From: Poecilobothrus nobilitatus
Taxonomy: Eukaryota; Arthropoda; Insecta; Diptera; Dolichopodidae
Length of the DNA: 64,000 nucleotides
Assembly (NCBI GenBank): GCA_947095535.1
Contig: OX352772.1
Coordinates: 99,109,956-99,173,955, forward strand
Reading direction: 5' to 3'
Part shown: positions 45,280 to 57,015 of the stretch, piece by piece
Layout: each line of letters opens with the position of its first letter
How positions within the stretch are numbered: the first letter of the stretch is position 1
Program-made: the position numbers and the translations under genes
The notes under the pieces: generated by a model
Seen by the model: only the letters and a program-made list of their open reading frames with translations
Told to the model about the DNA's origin: nothing
Database searches by the model: none

Positions 45280-46120
45280 TTTCGGTTCATTAACCTATTG
45301 CCGCCCGAGAGCCTTTTAAATCTTTAAATTTACGTCCAACTTTGTATGATGATTTTATAGTCCGAAAAAAAGCTTGTGACAAATTTTTATGAAGTTCTGA
45401 TAACCCGTTTGGGTACGAGAGCCGAACGAGGTTCATTAATTTTTTTTGTTGTCCTGCTTAAACGGTTTAATCAATTGATTTGAAAATTCGCAAAATTGTT
45501 GTTCTTTAGCAAAAAAGCTCACTAGGTTAATTTTGTTACGATCTATTAACCCGTTTCGGCACCAGGGCTCAGTGTAGTTTTTTAATTTACTGTATTGTCG
45601 CGCTTAAGCGGTGTGACCAATTGAGCTGCAAATTTACAGAAGTGCAGCTCTTTATCACAGAAGCACACTGAGTTGATTTGGTTACTATTCATTATTCCGT
45701 TTCGGCAGCAGGGCTCAATGAGTTTTTTTGATTTCTTTGTTATCGCGCTTAAACGATTTGACCAATTGAGTTGAAAATTTACAAAAGTGTAGCTCTTTAT
45801 CACAAAAGGTTTCTGAGATGATTTGGTTACGATACATTAACCCGTTTCAGCATCAGGCCTCAGACCATGAAGTTTCTCATTTTTTTTGTTGTTGTGCTTA
45901 AACGATTTCACAAATTGAAAATTTACACAAGTATTGCACTTTGGAACACTAACTCATTTAAATAATTTTTGTCGTGATACATTAACACATTTCGGCTTGA
46001 TAGACTGTCAAAATTTTTATTTCTAATTTGTCTCTAATTTGGCAGGATGAATTTATGGTTCTAAATAAAGCCTATGACAAAATTTTTGTTAACGTTCATT
46101 AACTCATTTCCGCACGAGTA
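45280..46120 (+). repeat. Tandem array inside Helitron, period about 145 bases
   Basis: About five to six degenerate units. The mark CATTAACCCGTTTCGGCA or variant recurs near 45401, 45545, 45690, 45835 and 45980. Each unit also carries a CGCTTAAACG(A/G)TTT(G)ACCAATTGA block. Confidence 0.8.
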
Positions 46121-47269
46121 CCTATTAAAAATATTCTGCTAAATTTTGTGTATTGTTATTATTATTAAAAAGATATTTCCAACACTCTTTACTTTTGTCT
46201 ATATTGTTTTTGATATTCCATAAAAAGCTTTCAATGCAAATTTGGAATACATAACAGTAATTAAAATAGCCTAATTAAGTATCTTAAGAATATTGTGTTT
46301 CAGTTTTAACAACATAACATTTTCGGATGTTGTTAAAAAGCAGATATAATCTCCTCCATACGACAATCATCATGTCATCATTCAGGATTGTACTAATAGC
46401 ATGTGGTCTACCTATAAGAGCATGTGTATAATATATTTCCCAAAAAATATTATTGAAATATGTACATACTATATATATAATGTGCTTATATTTAAAAATA
46501 GTATAAACACATTCAATTAAATTAGAAAACATATTCACATCAAGAATGAGTACATACATATTTAAGTAACATAAAACCTTAAATTCTTATCCATATGCAG
46601 TTCTTACGCATATTATTAGTCTTATTCAATATCAAGTTGAAAACATAATTTTGCATTAGAAAAAGTTAACCTAAAAAAATTCTGTTTGATTTATAAAGGT
46701 AAAAAACAATCCTGTATTTTTTTTATAAATATTAAAAAAAAATATGTTAAACACAAGCTGAGATGTATACACATTTCAAAAAAACTTTTTAAAAATTTGA
46801 AGAGCTGTACGTGCTGTAGGAGCTGTAACGGTGAGGCTACATAAAAAAAACATTACTTTTTTAAGAGACCTATGCATGGTTAATATTTAATTGCACTTTA
46901 TTAAACAGTGTATAAGTTTTGTAAACAGACGGACGAACAGAGTAAAACTAATAGTAAATTTTTCAAAATGTGCTTAAAAGGACAATTTATAAAAACATGA
47001 AGTGACATTACTTACGAAAAAAAATGTCTTACATTATAGTCTTTTATCATTGAAATGCGATTTTATGTTTCGGTATTAGCGAATATATTGTGGAAACTCA
47101 CTTGGCCCTAATAGTATATATACTCTAGAGATTACTGATTCCTTTAAAGATTTTAATCAAATTAAATGTATTTTATATGCTTTTATATTACCTCGTCGCT
47201 GTCGGTTTATTTATTTATTTATTTATTTGTCATTCTGTCACGCTTTTTATTATCTTCGTAATCTGTTAG

Positions 47270-48065
47270 CAACATTTATAAGTGTTGTATGGTGTAGAGA
47301 AAAGTGTACAGGTTTCAAAAGTGGGGGTCATGTTGTTCGAATCCAGTTCACATGCAACTTTTTTTTTTTTAACTATCTATACATCAACATTTTTTGAATA
47401 AAATATGTATATATTTTGTATATATGAATTTAAAACTTACATTTTTATCTCTTATTCGTGCATACAAACATACACATTATATTTTTGATCTCTCTTGGTG
47501 TTTTGTATTAGCATAATTAGCAAAACACAATCCACACATACAATATTTTTATGTATGTTGCTAAGTTATTTTGTTTACAACATTTGTTTAGTATTTAAAT
47601 CAAAATATTTGTTGTCAACATTTTTTAATGCATATTGAATATGCATGGTTAAAAATTAAGATTTTATGTTCGTAATATGTTCATTAAATATTTAAGTGTT
47701 GTATAGTGCAGAGGAGAGTGTACAGGTTTTGAAAGTAAGAGTAATTTGTTCGAATCCAATTCGTGTACGTACACTTTTTTTTTTTGTTGTTAACTGTATT
47801 CATCAACATTTGCTTAATAAAATTTTATGTATAATATACACATATTATTTGATCTTTCCTCCTATAATAATTTAGTTCAATCAATCTTGAAGATGCATAT
47901 GTATTTTGTATTAGGATTTAGCAAAACACAAAATATATAGGTACAATATTTTTATGTTGCTAAATTATTTTGTTTTAAAACATTTGTTTAGGATTTAAAT
48001 CAGAATATTTGTTGTCAACATTCTTTATTGCATATTGAATATGCATGTCGTTAAAAATTAATGTT
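47270..48065 (+). repeat. Two tandem units of about 400 bases, each with a tRNA-like head and T-run
   Basis: GTTGTATGGTGTAGAG at 47284 and GTTGTATAGTGCAGAGG at 47698 begin tRNA-like stretches with GTTCGAATCCA (B-box-like) about 50 bases on and a run of 12-13 T right after. In unit 1, GTTGTAT can pair with ATGCAAC as an acceptor stem. Later parts of the two units also match (TTGCTAAGTTATTTTG / TTGCTAAATTATTTTG). Decayed tRNA genes or Pol III units captured by the Helitron. Confidence 0.7.
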
Positions 48066-48299
48066 TTATGTGTTTTATTTAGGAACATTTATTATGTATA
48101 TTGTGTATATAGATATACAAATAAAATGTTATTCAAAATAATTCCAATTGCCAAATTCAAACTACATACATACATAATATTATTTTTGTACATAGTAAAG
48201 AATATAAAAAGTAAAGATCATTACAAAATTATGCTTTTGCGCATTATGATTTAGAAACAAAATTTTGTCAACACAAAAAATTAAAACTACGTATGTTCC

Positions 48300-48385
48300 A
48301 GCAATTTACTTTTATATTATAACAGTCCAAAATGCTTGCACTAGCAATTCACTTTTATATTATAACAGTCCAAAAAGCTAAAGTT
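48300..48385 (+). repeat. Short direct duplication near the Helitron 3' end
   Basis: GCAATT(T/C)ACTTTTATATTATAACAGTCCAAAA occurs twice in tandem at about 48300 and 48344. Confidence 0.75.
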
Positions 48386-48827
48386 TTGCAATCAATTTTA
48401 TTTTCTACTTTTTACGGGGCGAATTCGGTTTTACTAAAAGCATATCTTAAAAAATATTTTTTTTACATATTATTTTATTATTAATTAAATTTGCAATCAA
48501 ATTAAATGTAATAAAAACTAAAATATTGTAAATAAATATAGTAATAAGTTATCTATATTAATTAAATTATTATATTAAAGCAAAAACAAAAGTTAATAAT
48601 TTTTATTTCAAGTCAAAAAAATACTCCGGGCAACGCCGGGTACTCTGCTAGTCTATTACAAAATAGAATTTCTGAAAAAAAATAAGATTTTTTTGGTATT
48701 GTTTATAATAAGTTATTTATTATTATTTTACTGTTTTTTTGTATATAGAAAACATAGTAAGAAAAAAATAGTTACATACATATAAAAATCCAAAATATAA
48801 TGAGACCATAAAGATGTTGGTGAGACC

Positions 48828-50849
48828 ATAAAGAAATCATATACATAGAGTATTTACACCAAACAAATTTTTTTTTATTTTTATTACTGAATTCAGAGAC
48901 AGATGGGTTATAATTACAACCGTTTCTATAACGAATTAATGAAAACAAATTTTCTAAAGCGTCTTAATTAAAGCGAGACAACAGCAAATAAGAACACTCG
49001 TTTGTATTAGAATTAGAAGAATATAGCTCAGGTATAAATGAAGAAGAAGTTGAAATTGAAGAAATTGATGATAATATTACTAACGTTGTCATCAATTATT
49101 TAGGAGAAATTTAGAAAAAACTGAAAGGAATGTTGCTTCGAATAACGCACAAAGGTATATATGTGGTTATATCATTTTTAAAATGATGAAAAAAATTTCT
49201 TGTGTGTCATGTAACGATTTATTTTTTAAGACTTCTGAAAGCCCTTTATTGCTTGAGTCGGAACAATTTATTTTTCAAAAAAACTACAAAAATGACTCAG
49301 TTATTGTCAATTTAAAAGCGCCAACAGAAAATTTTTTTGAATTGACCCAATTTCAAATCAATATACTTAATCACTTTTTTTCTCAAAACTTTCATCAAAA
49401 GAACATTTTATATTGTTGTTTGGAAACTACTAATAAATCGGATAAATATTCTACGTGGTTCAACGAAAATGAAAAATGCTTGACGCATAAAATTAAGTTT
49501 TTACAATTACTAATCGATTTGTTATTAAAAAAAGAAACCAAATGGTTAAAGGAAAAATTAATAATTGAGGAAGAACAAAAAGCTAAGGAATCCCAGAGGA
49601 AAAAACAAAAAAATGGTCAAAAATAATTCAAAACTAAATATACATATATAGTAGAAATTTTGTCTCAATGGTCTGCAATTTTTGAATAAATATTTTTTTA
49701 AACCTTTTCTTGATTTGTAATGGATTAATAAATTTAATTTTTATTTTTTTTTTTCATGAAAATTTTGTTAAAAATCAATGCATGAGATTATTAATTTAAG
49801 TTAAATACCTATATATATTGTTAAAATGATTAATTATGTTTTTATGTTAAATTTTTTTAAATGTTAAAGTAGTTTATTATGCTTAGTTATAATTTTGTAA
49901 ATAATTTTGTAAATAGTTTTTTATATTTTCTTGTAAAATTTGTTTACATAAATTTTGAATTTTTATTTTTTTGTAAATGTACTAATAAAAAGGGTTTTTT
50001 ATGCCATTTGGTAAATTAATACTATCAGACTATATTTTAGAATTTTCCATGTGGCTTTTTCCTTTCTAAAGTTTTCCTTCTATTCTTTAATTTTAAGCAA
50101 TAAAACATTTTTAGTAATTAATTTTATTTACTTTTGTTATTTTTTGATTCCCTATTTAGGTACTGTACTAATATTCCTTTTCTAATATTAGCTATTCTAA
50201 CATTTAGGTACTAATATTAAAAAAAAATTGTTAAATAAAATTTGATTTTTTTATTAATTTTTGCAAAAGTTTTAAAAATTATTTACTTTTACTAGTACTA
50301 GGTATATCATGACTATATATTTACTCTAAGTAGGAAAAGAAACTTTTATTTCAGTGAATCTATAATTTAACATTGATTTGTTCCTTTATTACCTTAAGTT
50401 TATTTATTAAAACAAAATATTTAATAAAAGTCACTTATTATCACTTATCTAATTTTTTATTTATTTACATAATAAAATCATTTTTAATTTTACTAACTAA
50501 ACACACACATACGCTATGTAATACGCTTTATATATGCCAGCCAAAAATTATTAAACATTCAAATTCTAATCATTTCAAATCTAATAAACATACGTACAAA
50601 CAAATAAGAATAAAACGAATAAAAAAATATTACCACTACCATACCACTACAATTATAAAATAGTATAAATAAGAAAATAATACATTTCAATTTTTTATAA
50701 GCTGCAAATAAATATTATTTCTGTATAAATTTTTTGTTCAAAATATGTTAATCTACAACAAAACAGAATTTCGGGGTTCTATATTTTGTGCAGAAATGGT
50801 TTAAAAAATTTGTTCGGTGTAAATACTCTATGTATATGATTTCTTTATG
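48828..50849 (+). mobile_element. P-like element copy P2, deletion derivative with both terminal repeats
   Basis: The left end ATAAAGAAATCATATACATA (48828) and the right end ...TGTATATGATTTCTTTATG (to 50849) are inverted over about 47 bases. They are flanked by GTGAGACC (48820-48827) and GCGAGACC (50850-50857), an 8-base near-duplication as for P elements. Interior: an inverted 120-base piece (48888-49010), then the transposase C-terminus (+), then 1.2 kb of 3' sequence. The total of 2.0 kb is too short for a full transposase. Confidence 0.85.
49011..49626 (+). pseudogene. P-superfamily transposase, C-terminal part (P2)
   Basis: Open from about 49183 to 49626: C-V-S-C-N-D-L-F-F-K-T-S-E-S, then F-F-E-L-T-Q-F-Q-I-N, and a charged C-terminus ending K-N-G-Q-K. 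It is about 90% like P1 by eye. The upstream acidic linker (49011-49180) is in frame until a lost A makes a TAG near 49113. The S-R-L-N-Q-D block exists only inverted, at 48888-49010. Inactive. Confidence 0.82.
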
Positions 50850-50857
50850 GCGAGACC

Positions 50858-52430
50858 TTGTCAACATGTAAAAAAAAAAATTTTATTTCTATAATAAAAC
50901 ACTCACACTGAATGTAAACTAATCTGGCAATGATGATATTTCTGTATATTTATTTAATAATTTAAAAATTTATTATCAGAGACACAAAGTATAATCAGGA
51001 TTCGTTCATTAAAAATACAAATAAATTTAGTAAATATTATTACCAGAGACCAAATTTTCCACTAGAAGTATTATCAGAGACATAAACCGTTCATTAAAAG
51101 TGATTGATTACAGTTAAAAAAGAAAAAGTACTTACTTAAAAAACACATTTTCAATAAAAATAAATTCAGCAAATTTTTAATTTTTAAATTTGACCGCCAC
51201 AATTATTATGAACTGGTCGCAGTGGTAAATTAAAAATAAATTATTAATCTTCTGTTGGCAGTTTTCAAATGATTCTTTCTTTTGGAAAAAAAAATAAAAA
51301 TAGGTACTCTTAATAAAATTAAAACGCCTGAAAGTGAAAAGAGCAAAGTTTATAGTAAGCCTCATATTTATAAGAAAAAAATAATAGCCCGATTTTATTC
51401 TTGATTTTGTTTTCATTAGTATAAAAGCTGGTAAAAGCTTCGTAACAGACTTTAAAGTAGTTTTGTTTATTTAGGTTGAAATTTTGATTTTTAAGCTAAC
51501 TGTTTGGTATAACATAAAATATTGGAATTTTTTTTATTAATATAAAATTCGGCAGACTTAGATAATTATATTTCATAACAGAAGTCTGGAACTTACTAAA
51601 TATTATAGAAACGGATATTTTTCTTAAAAAATAAAAGGAAAAAAATTACATAGAAAACATAATTTTAGAAGCCTTCTCTCACAATAAATTCATAATTTTA
51701 TACCTATTTATTATTAGACCATTAATAATATTGTTAGCCATAGAAAAAATAAGATTTATTAGATAATATCATCAGATCAGATATATAGTCTTTGAAATTA
51801 CTTAGTATGTGAGAATTCCGTCACGAAAAAGTTTTCACCACCTGAGAAAAAGTCGCGAAGGTTTTATAAGATTAATTAAAAAGCTGTCGAAAACGACCGT
51901 CACAAAAAAGCGCCCGAAAATTTATGAAATTTCATTATCAGAGACATGAATCTTTTATTAACCATATAACCAGATATACACAGGGGATTTTCTAGTAACT
52001 TTAAATAATTTAAATTTGTTGAATTAATTTGCATTATGAAAAAACGAAATTTTTTTTTCAAAATTTTTCGAAATCGAAATAAAAAAGTACGAAATTTCGT
52101 TGCGCTTCGCAATAAAAGGTATGAATAGAAAAGTTTCATCTTTTTTTTAAAAATTGTTTTTTTTTATATTTATGATATTTATGATAGTTACTATTTCTTT
52201 TTTTTTTTTATTTGAAGGTTTTAAATCAGTATAAATAGTAAAACTTAATTTTTATTTAATTTATTAAACTAATAGTTTTATTTTATAAAAAGAATTTATT
52301 TTATTTTATCCGCACAAAAATTAATTTTAACTAACATTATTCTCCTGCAGCTAATTTTAGAATCCATTATTTTTATTATTGGCGAAATATATGAACCTTT
52401 GTTTTCCTCCTTTTTCTTTTTTTTTCCCGA
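50858..52430. other. Non-coding stretch with scattered TATCAGAGACA motifs
   Basis: No coding frame recognised. ATTATCAGAGACA(T/C)(A/G)AA or variant occurs at about 50977, 51040 (ATTACCAGAGACC), 51069 and 51933, in the first and third copies followed at some distance by CGTTCATTAAAA. 52113-52190 matches 43878-43945. This may be decayed LTR or MITE material; class unknown. Confidence 0.45.
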
Positions 52431-52431
52431 A

Positions 52432-52850
52432 GTTTATGTTTCTATACAATATATGCTATTGCTATACATATAGTTTGAAATTTATACATTATACATTATA
52501 CAAATGTATTTATAGAACTACGTAGTGTTAGGTATCTATAGCTATACGTATTTTTTGTTTTATTTTCTTTTTATGTTTCTATACAATATATACGGTTGCT
52601 ATACATATACATAGTTTGAAATATGTAAATATGAATGATATAGAAATGTATTCATATAGCTACAGTGTTAGGTATCTATAGTCTATGGCTATACGTATTT
52701 TTTGTTTTAATTTGTTTTCTATGTTTCTATACAATAAACGCTATTGCTATACATGTAGTTTGATATGAATAGTATAGATATATGTATTTATATACATATG
52801 TAGCTATGTAATGTTAAGTATTTATCTACATATTTTTTGTTTTGTTATGT
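52432..52850 (+). repeat. Minisatellite, three units of about 130-148 bases
   Basis: Units start TATGTTTCTATACAATA at about 52434, 52572 and 52720. Each continues GCTATACATA...TAGTTTGA(A/T)AT...AGCTA...GTGTTAGGTATCTATA...ACGTATTTTTTGTTTT. The third unit is shorter and more diverged. Confidence 0.85.
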
Positions 52851-53587
52851 TTCTTTTTTGTTTTTTCCTGTTTTGTGTAAAGAATGAATGTGAATATAAT
52901 ATGTAAGTGTGTGAATAATATGATGAATGAATGTGTATAATACGTAAGGTTTTTTGAGTTACTGACAAATTGTGTATGAAAGTACATTTTGTAAAAATAA
53001 AAGCTAAAAAATGTGTGCATTGTATATAAAAATTTCCTATTATTGGAATGAGTATTCGTAATTATTCTAATAAAAATTCGTCGCTTTCATTGAGGTATGT
53101 AATATAATATGGAAAATGATTTGTATTTTTTTATTTTAAAAATTGAATTGAATTGTAAACCAGTAAAAAACAAGTACATATGTATGAATGTATTTTTGAA
53201 ATTTTTTTAAGAATAAAATTTAAGCGTAGATTTTTAAAATTTATGGGTAATAAATATACAAAACAATTTTCATGCAAAATTAATATTATGATACATATGT
53301 ATGTGTATTATTTATGCATCACAAAATCAATAATATTGCACTTTTTTCATTAAAATCAAATATTTTTTTTCTTAAAAATTTGTTAAGAATTAGAAATTTG
53401 ATTGCGGAAAATAAAAGTATTCGAAAATAACCGTTCAATAACAGGTCCATTTATGTATTAATTAAAATATGTGACAAAGTTCAAACCATACTAGAAAATA
53501 TTTCGCCAGCCCTTAAATTTTATTTTTAATAAAATTTCAAACTTACTTGTTTTTATTAGCAATAAAATAATCGAATTATACGTATTA
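52851..53587. other. AT-rich non-coding stretch
   Basis: No gene or repeat recognised. Confidence 0.4.
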
Positions 53588-55020
53588 TTATACCCGTACT
53601 ATAGGATCGGGTATAATAAAATTACTCCTCCGTTTGTAACACCTCGAAATAAGCGAGCTAGATATACCTTCAAAAGTATGGATCGGATCAGAAAAAAATT
53701 CTAAGACTTTTGAGCCATGTCCGTCCGTCCGTCAGCACGCTAACTCAAAAACTAAGAAAGCTAGAATCTTGAAATTTACACAAAATATTCTGGGAGTAAT
53801 TTGTAGGTTCCCTATTTTTTTTGGTTGAGTTTGGACCAAGCCTTAGGGTAGCTCTCGAACACCTAACTTTTAGATCCCTACATTTTTTTTGAAATAGAGC
53901 TAAGCTGATAGATCTCACAAAAATATTAATTTTATTTTTAATAACTTTTTTTTGTAGCCCCACCCGTTACGGAGCTACAGCTCCCCAAAGATTCAAAAAA
54001 GCTCTATATTTAAATTGTTATAGCACAAGTTGTATAAGGTATATCTTCCTTTTGAAAACGCCAAACGATTACTACTTGTATTAGCTTTTAAAGTATATAT
54101 ACAATAAATATATATTTGTGACATACGGTGTCTTAATTTACCGTTATGCGAAACTCAAATTTTGCAAAATCCTTTAACCCTTCTAAACGGTTTAAGTTGG
54201 AAACTTGAAATTTTTACAGAAGTTAGATCTTTAAAAATAAGTATGAATTATTTCTTATATAATAGTCTTATTTCTGTTAACAACATTTTTTAATAATATA
54301 GGGTTACTCCATAATTGACGAAAGTGTTACTTGATTTTTTCAAATTTTCTAACAAATTTCTTTAAAAAGAATTTTTTCCATTTTGTTTTACTGGATAATT
54401 TGAAATTGTTGAGGATATAATGCGTAGTATAAAAAAATGTAAATAAATAAACAACATAACGGTTGCTGGAAGAATTTTTATTATTATTTATATGATATTG
54501 ATATATATACATACTTATATAATATCATGTTTATTTACATATCGTATATGTCACTAGTGTCACTAATGAATGATAAGAGTATATATGTATATTATATAGC
54601 GCCGTATTTACATACATATATGTATTTTATTGTACTTATAAGAAATTATTCTGTCAATGGAATATTTAAATATAATATAATATAATATAATATTTAAAAT
54701 TATATTTATTATTTTGTACTAAGTAAATTTAATATACATTTACCGCTTAGTATTAAATGGTACTATAGAATATTTGAAAAAGTTTTGGATTGATAATCGT
54801 TATGTGGAAGGTTAGAGTCTGCTTTAGAAGAATGTACATATAAACATATAGTTTGAATATATGTACAACCCATAAGTTCTAGAAATTATAAAATTCACCC
54901 AAATTATTTTAAAATACTAAAATATTAAAAAAATAATATTGTAGGCAGAGTGGCTGTGAACATACTAACGGTTCGTACGGGTATCTAAGAGTTGACAAAG
55001 GCAACTGTATTCTTCCTCGT
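53588..55020 (+). repeat. Dispersed repeat R, copy R3
   Basis: Starts TATACCCGTACTATAGGATC, contains the GTCCGTCCGTCCGTC block (about 53719-53733) and ends CTTCCTCGTTTT. It has the uninterrupted SINE site at about 54897-54912. Overall similar to R1 (same orientation) and R2 (inverted). Confidence 0.8.
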
Positions 55021-55930
55021 TTTAATTTTACAATCATACTAAGTATTTTTGCATTATACATTTAGAGAAAAACATGGACATACAGGTCGATTACTTTATT
55101 GAAATGTACGTCGTTGCGTTATTATTCTGCAAACCGTATATCGTACATAATATGCTAATAAATCGTTATTTGATTCATCATCAAATAATGATTAGTACAT
55201 TGATTAAAAATGTGATTTAGCAGTTGGATAATACCAAACTCTGCTGAAACCTATACGCACATTATAAAACTTTCTTTTACAAAAAGCCTTGGAAATAACA
55301 AATTTTGATTTTCTATCATTAGCATAACAATTTTTCTAAGTTATATGTAAATCCCATTAGAAGTACTTAGTTCAATTAATAAAAAATCAGTTTAATTGAA
55401 AAATTTTTAACAAAAACAAAAAATGCACTGCATATATAATTAAACTCCAATAAGCCTCCGTATAAAAAAATTGTATTAAAATAAAAACTTTTTCTTTAAA
55501 TTTAAGTAATTTTATTTTTATAAATTTGTAATACTTATTACATTGGAAATTAATAATAGAATGAATTAACAGAGAATCTTTTTTAAGTTCAGAACACCTT
55601 AATCGCATATTTTGTTGATTCATTGTTTATTTTAAAACAAAGGTAAAAACTGCAAGGTGGTTAGAATTTTAATATTTTCTAAAATCTTTAATAATACAAA
55701 GTTGAATGATTTATGTTGATTATAATAACAAACTTGAATGAAATCGAAAGTAGTACAAAGTTGAATGAATGAATAAGCAAAATAAGCATAATTTAGAGTT
55801 AATTTCAATAGTAGTGTTGGAGATTGGTGCAAAATCGGTAACTCTTCCCTCTTCAAATTCAAATGTCCACATTTGATAAATTAATTAAAGAAACGATGTA
55901 TCGTAAAATTTTTTCCTCCCAACTTCAAGT
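55021..55930 (-). other. Possible 3' LTR of an errantivirus-like element (low confidence)
   Basis: Downstream (minus strand) of the env tail, the purine-rich GAAGAGGGAAG at about 55855-55845 precedes AGTTACC at 55843. Errantivirus LTRs begin AGTTA after a polypurine tract. The LTR's other end was not found. No coding frame was recognised in this stretch. Confidence 0.3.
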
Positions 55931-56400
55931 TTCGATCAAGTAACTGGTGTTGGGCGTGCGTTCTCAGGTTTCACATTAACATTATGTTTACTGTTTACTT
56001 CTAAATCTACAATTGCAATAGGGTTCGAGCAATCGTTAAAATAGAAATAACACTATCGTGATTGTTGAAATGCTATAATTAATGAAATTATTGATGTACT
56101 TTTCTTCTTGTAACTTACTTATATGCTTATTACTATTTATATGAATGGTTTGCTATGGATTTTGGTTGTAAAATAGATGGTAAGATCGTGAATGTTGTAA
56201 TTTCCTTTGATACAAAAGATCTGTTCAGAATTGTGATATTTGCATTATCAAACTTGATAACATTAGTAGCAGTAAGATTGTGTTGCCCACGATGTATTAA
56301 TATTATCCCGTTAAACTGATTTAGTGAGATTACCCCTTCATCTATTTGCTCAATTGTTGTTAGTGTTGTTATATGCAAATTAAAATACGTTTGTTTTATT
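55930..56400 (-). pseudogene. Errantivirus-like env, C-terminal fragment
   Basis: An open minus-strand segment (56378-56133) with N-A-N-I-T-I-L-N and F-V-S-K-E-I-T-T-F, resembling the end of the ectodomain of gypsy-type Env. It is followed by H-I-S-K-L-Q-E-E and a hydrophobic stretch I-S-T-I-T-I-V-L-F-L-F, a probable transmembrane segment, then a short tail with P-N-T-S. The N-terminal ectodomain and fusion peptide are absent. Env of these elements mediates cell-to-cell transfer in insects; this fragment cannot. Confidence 0.55.
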
Positions 56401-56840
56401 ATGAAACTTAATTTATTTTTCTGTTAATTTAATAAACTTGAAATAATAAGTTTTGCTTGATTTTACTAACTTAGCACTGATTGCTTGATACTGATTGCAA
56501 ACTCTCACTGTCAGATTGTGGTAATTTCCTACGTTTTTATATTCTTTAAAAACAAGGAAGAAGAACAAAAAAATGTCAAGCCAAGCGTTCCTAATTATAA
56601 GTGGCACGCTTGGATTAGTTAAATTTGTAACCGATATGGTTTATACTAATTTTAGTTATGACTGATTTGTGGTTCTATGACACTTTACCGAATTTTGAAA
56701 ATCTTGAAAAAAAAATCCCGAAAATACCAAAATGCCGAATAATATAAAATCTCTAAAAAAAACACGAAAAATTAAATTAAAATTATTTCTTTTTGGAATC
56801 ACCATAATTCGGGCGCCGAAATATGTGATTCCCGCTTGCT
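56401..56840. other. Non-coding stretch
   Basis: No gene recognised. Confidence 0.4.
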
Positions 56841-57015
56841 ACCAAATATAGCGTAAATATAAAATATATAATACAAACAAAATAAATAATATTAGTGTAT
56901 AATTTAATAATAGTATTCGACCTATAATGGCCTTAGTAGCCGATGATTTTGTAATATTGCATTATCCTATGTGATTTGTAATAAAATATAAATAAATAAA
57001 TAAATAAAATAAATA
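56841..57015 (+). mobile_element. SINE-1c, 5'-truncated (no tRNA head)
   Basis: Begins inside the SINE-1 body at ACCAAATATAGCGTAAATAT, contains CCTATAATGGCCTTAGTAGC and ends in (AAAT)n. It lacks the Pol III promoter part found in SINE-1a and SINE-1b. Confidence 0.85.

Larger units (their letters stand above)
45152..48651 (+). mobile_element. Non-autonomous Helitron, 3.5 kb
   Basis: Begins TCTAATATATAAGGAAG after a host A. Ends with the hairpin-forming CCGGGCAACGCCGG followed by GTACTCTGCTAG, then a host T. TC at the 5' end, CTRR (here CTAG) at the 3' end, a hairpin about 10 bases before the end, insertion between A and T and no target duplication are the Helitron rules. The host is the gypsy gag repeat: AGCCAAA before and TCTATTACA after match AGCCAAATCTGTTACA at 41544-41559. 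No Rep/helicase frame was found. It contains a 145-bp tandem array (45280-46120) and two tRNA-like units (47270-48060). Confidence 0.85.

Noticed and set aside
45582..45803. 73-codon minus-strand ORF in the Helitron
   Set aside because: It is translation across two tandem 145-bp units; it is not Rep or helicase.
45280..46120. CRISPR-like regular spacing
   Set aside because: Units of about 145 bases with no distinct spacers, in eukaryotic transposon DNA.
50373..50663. 96-codon plus-strand ORF in P2 3' region
   Set aside because: Low-complexity AT-rich translation in the 3' non-coding part, not shown to be open in P1.
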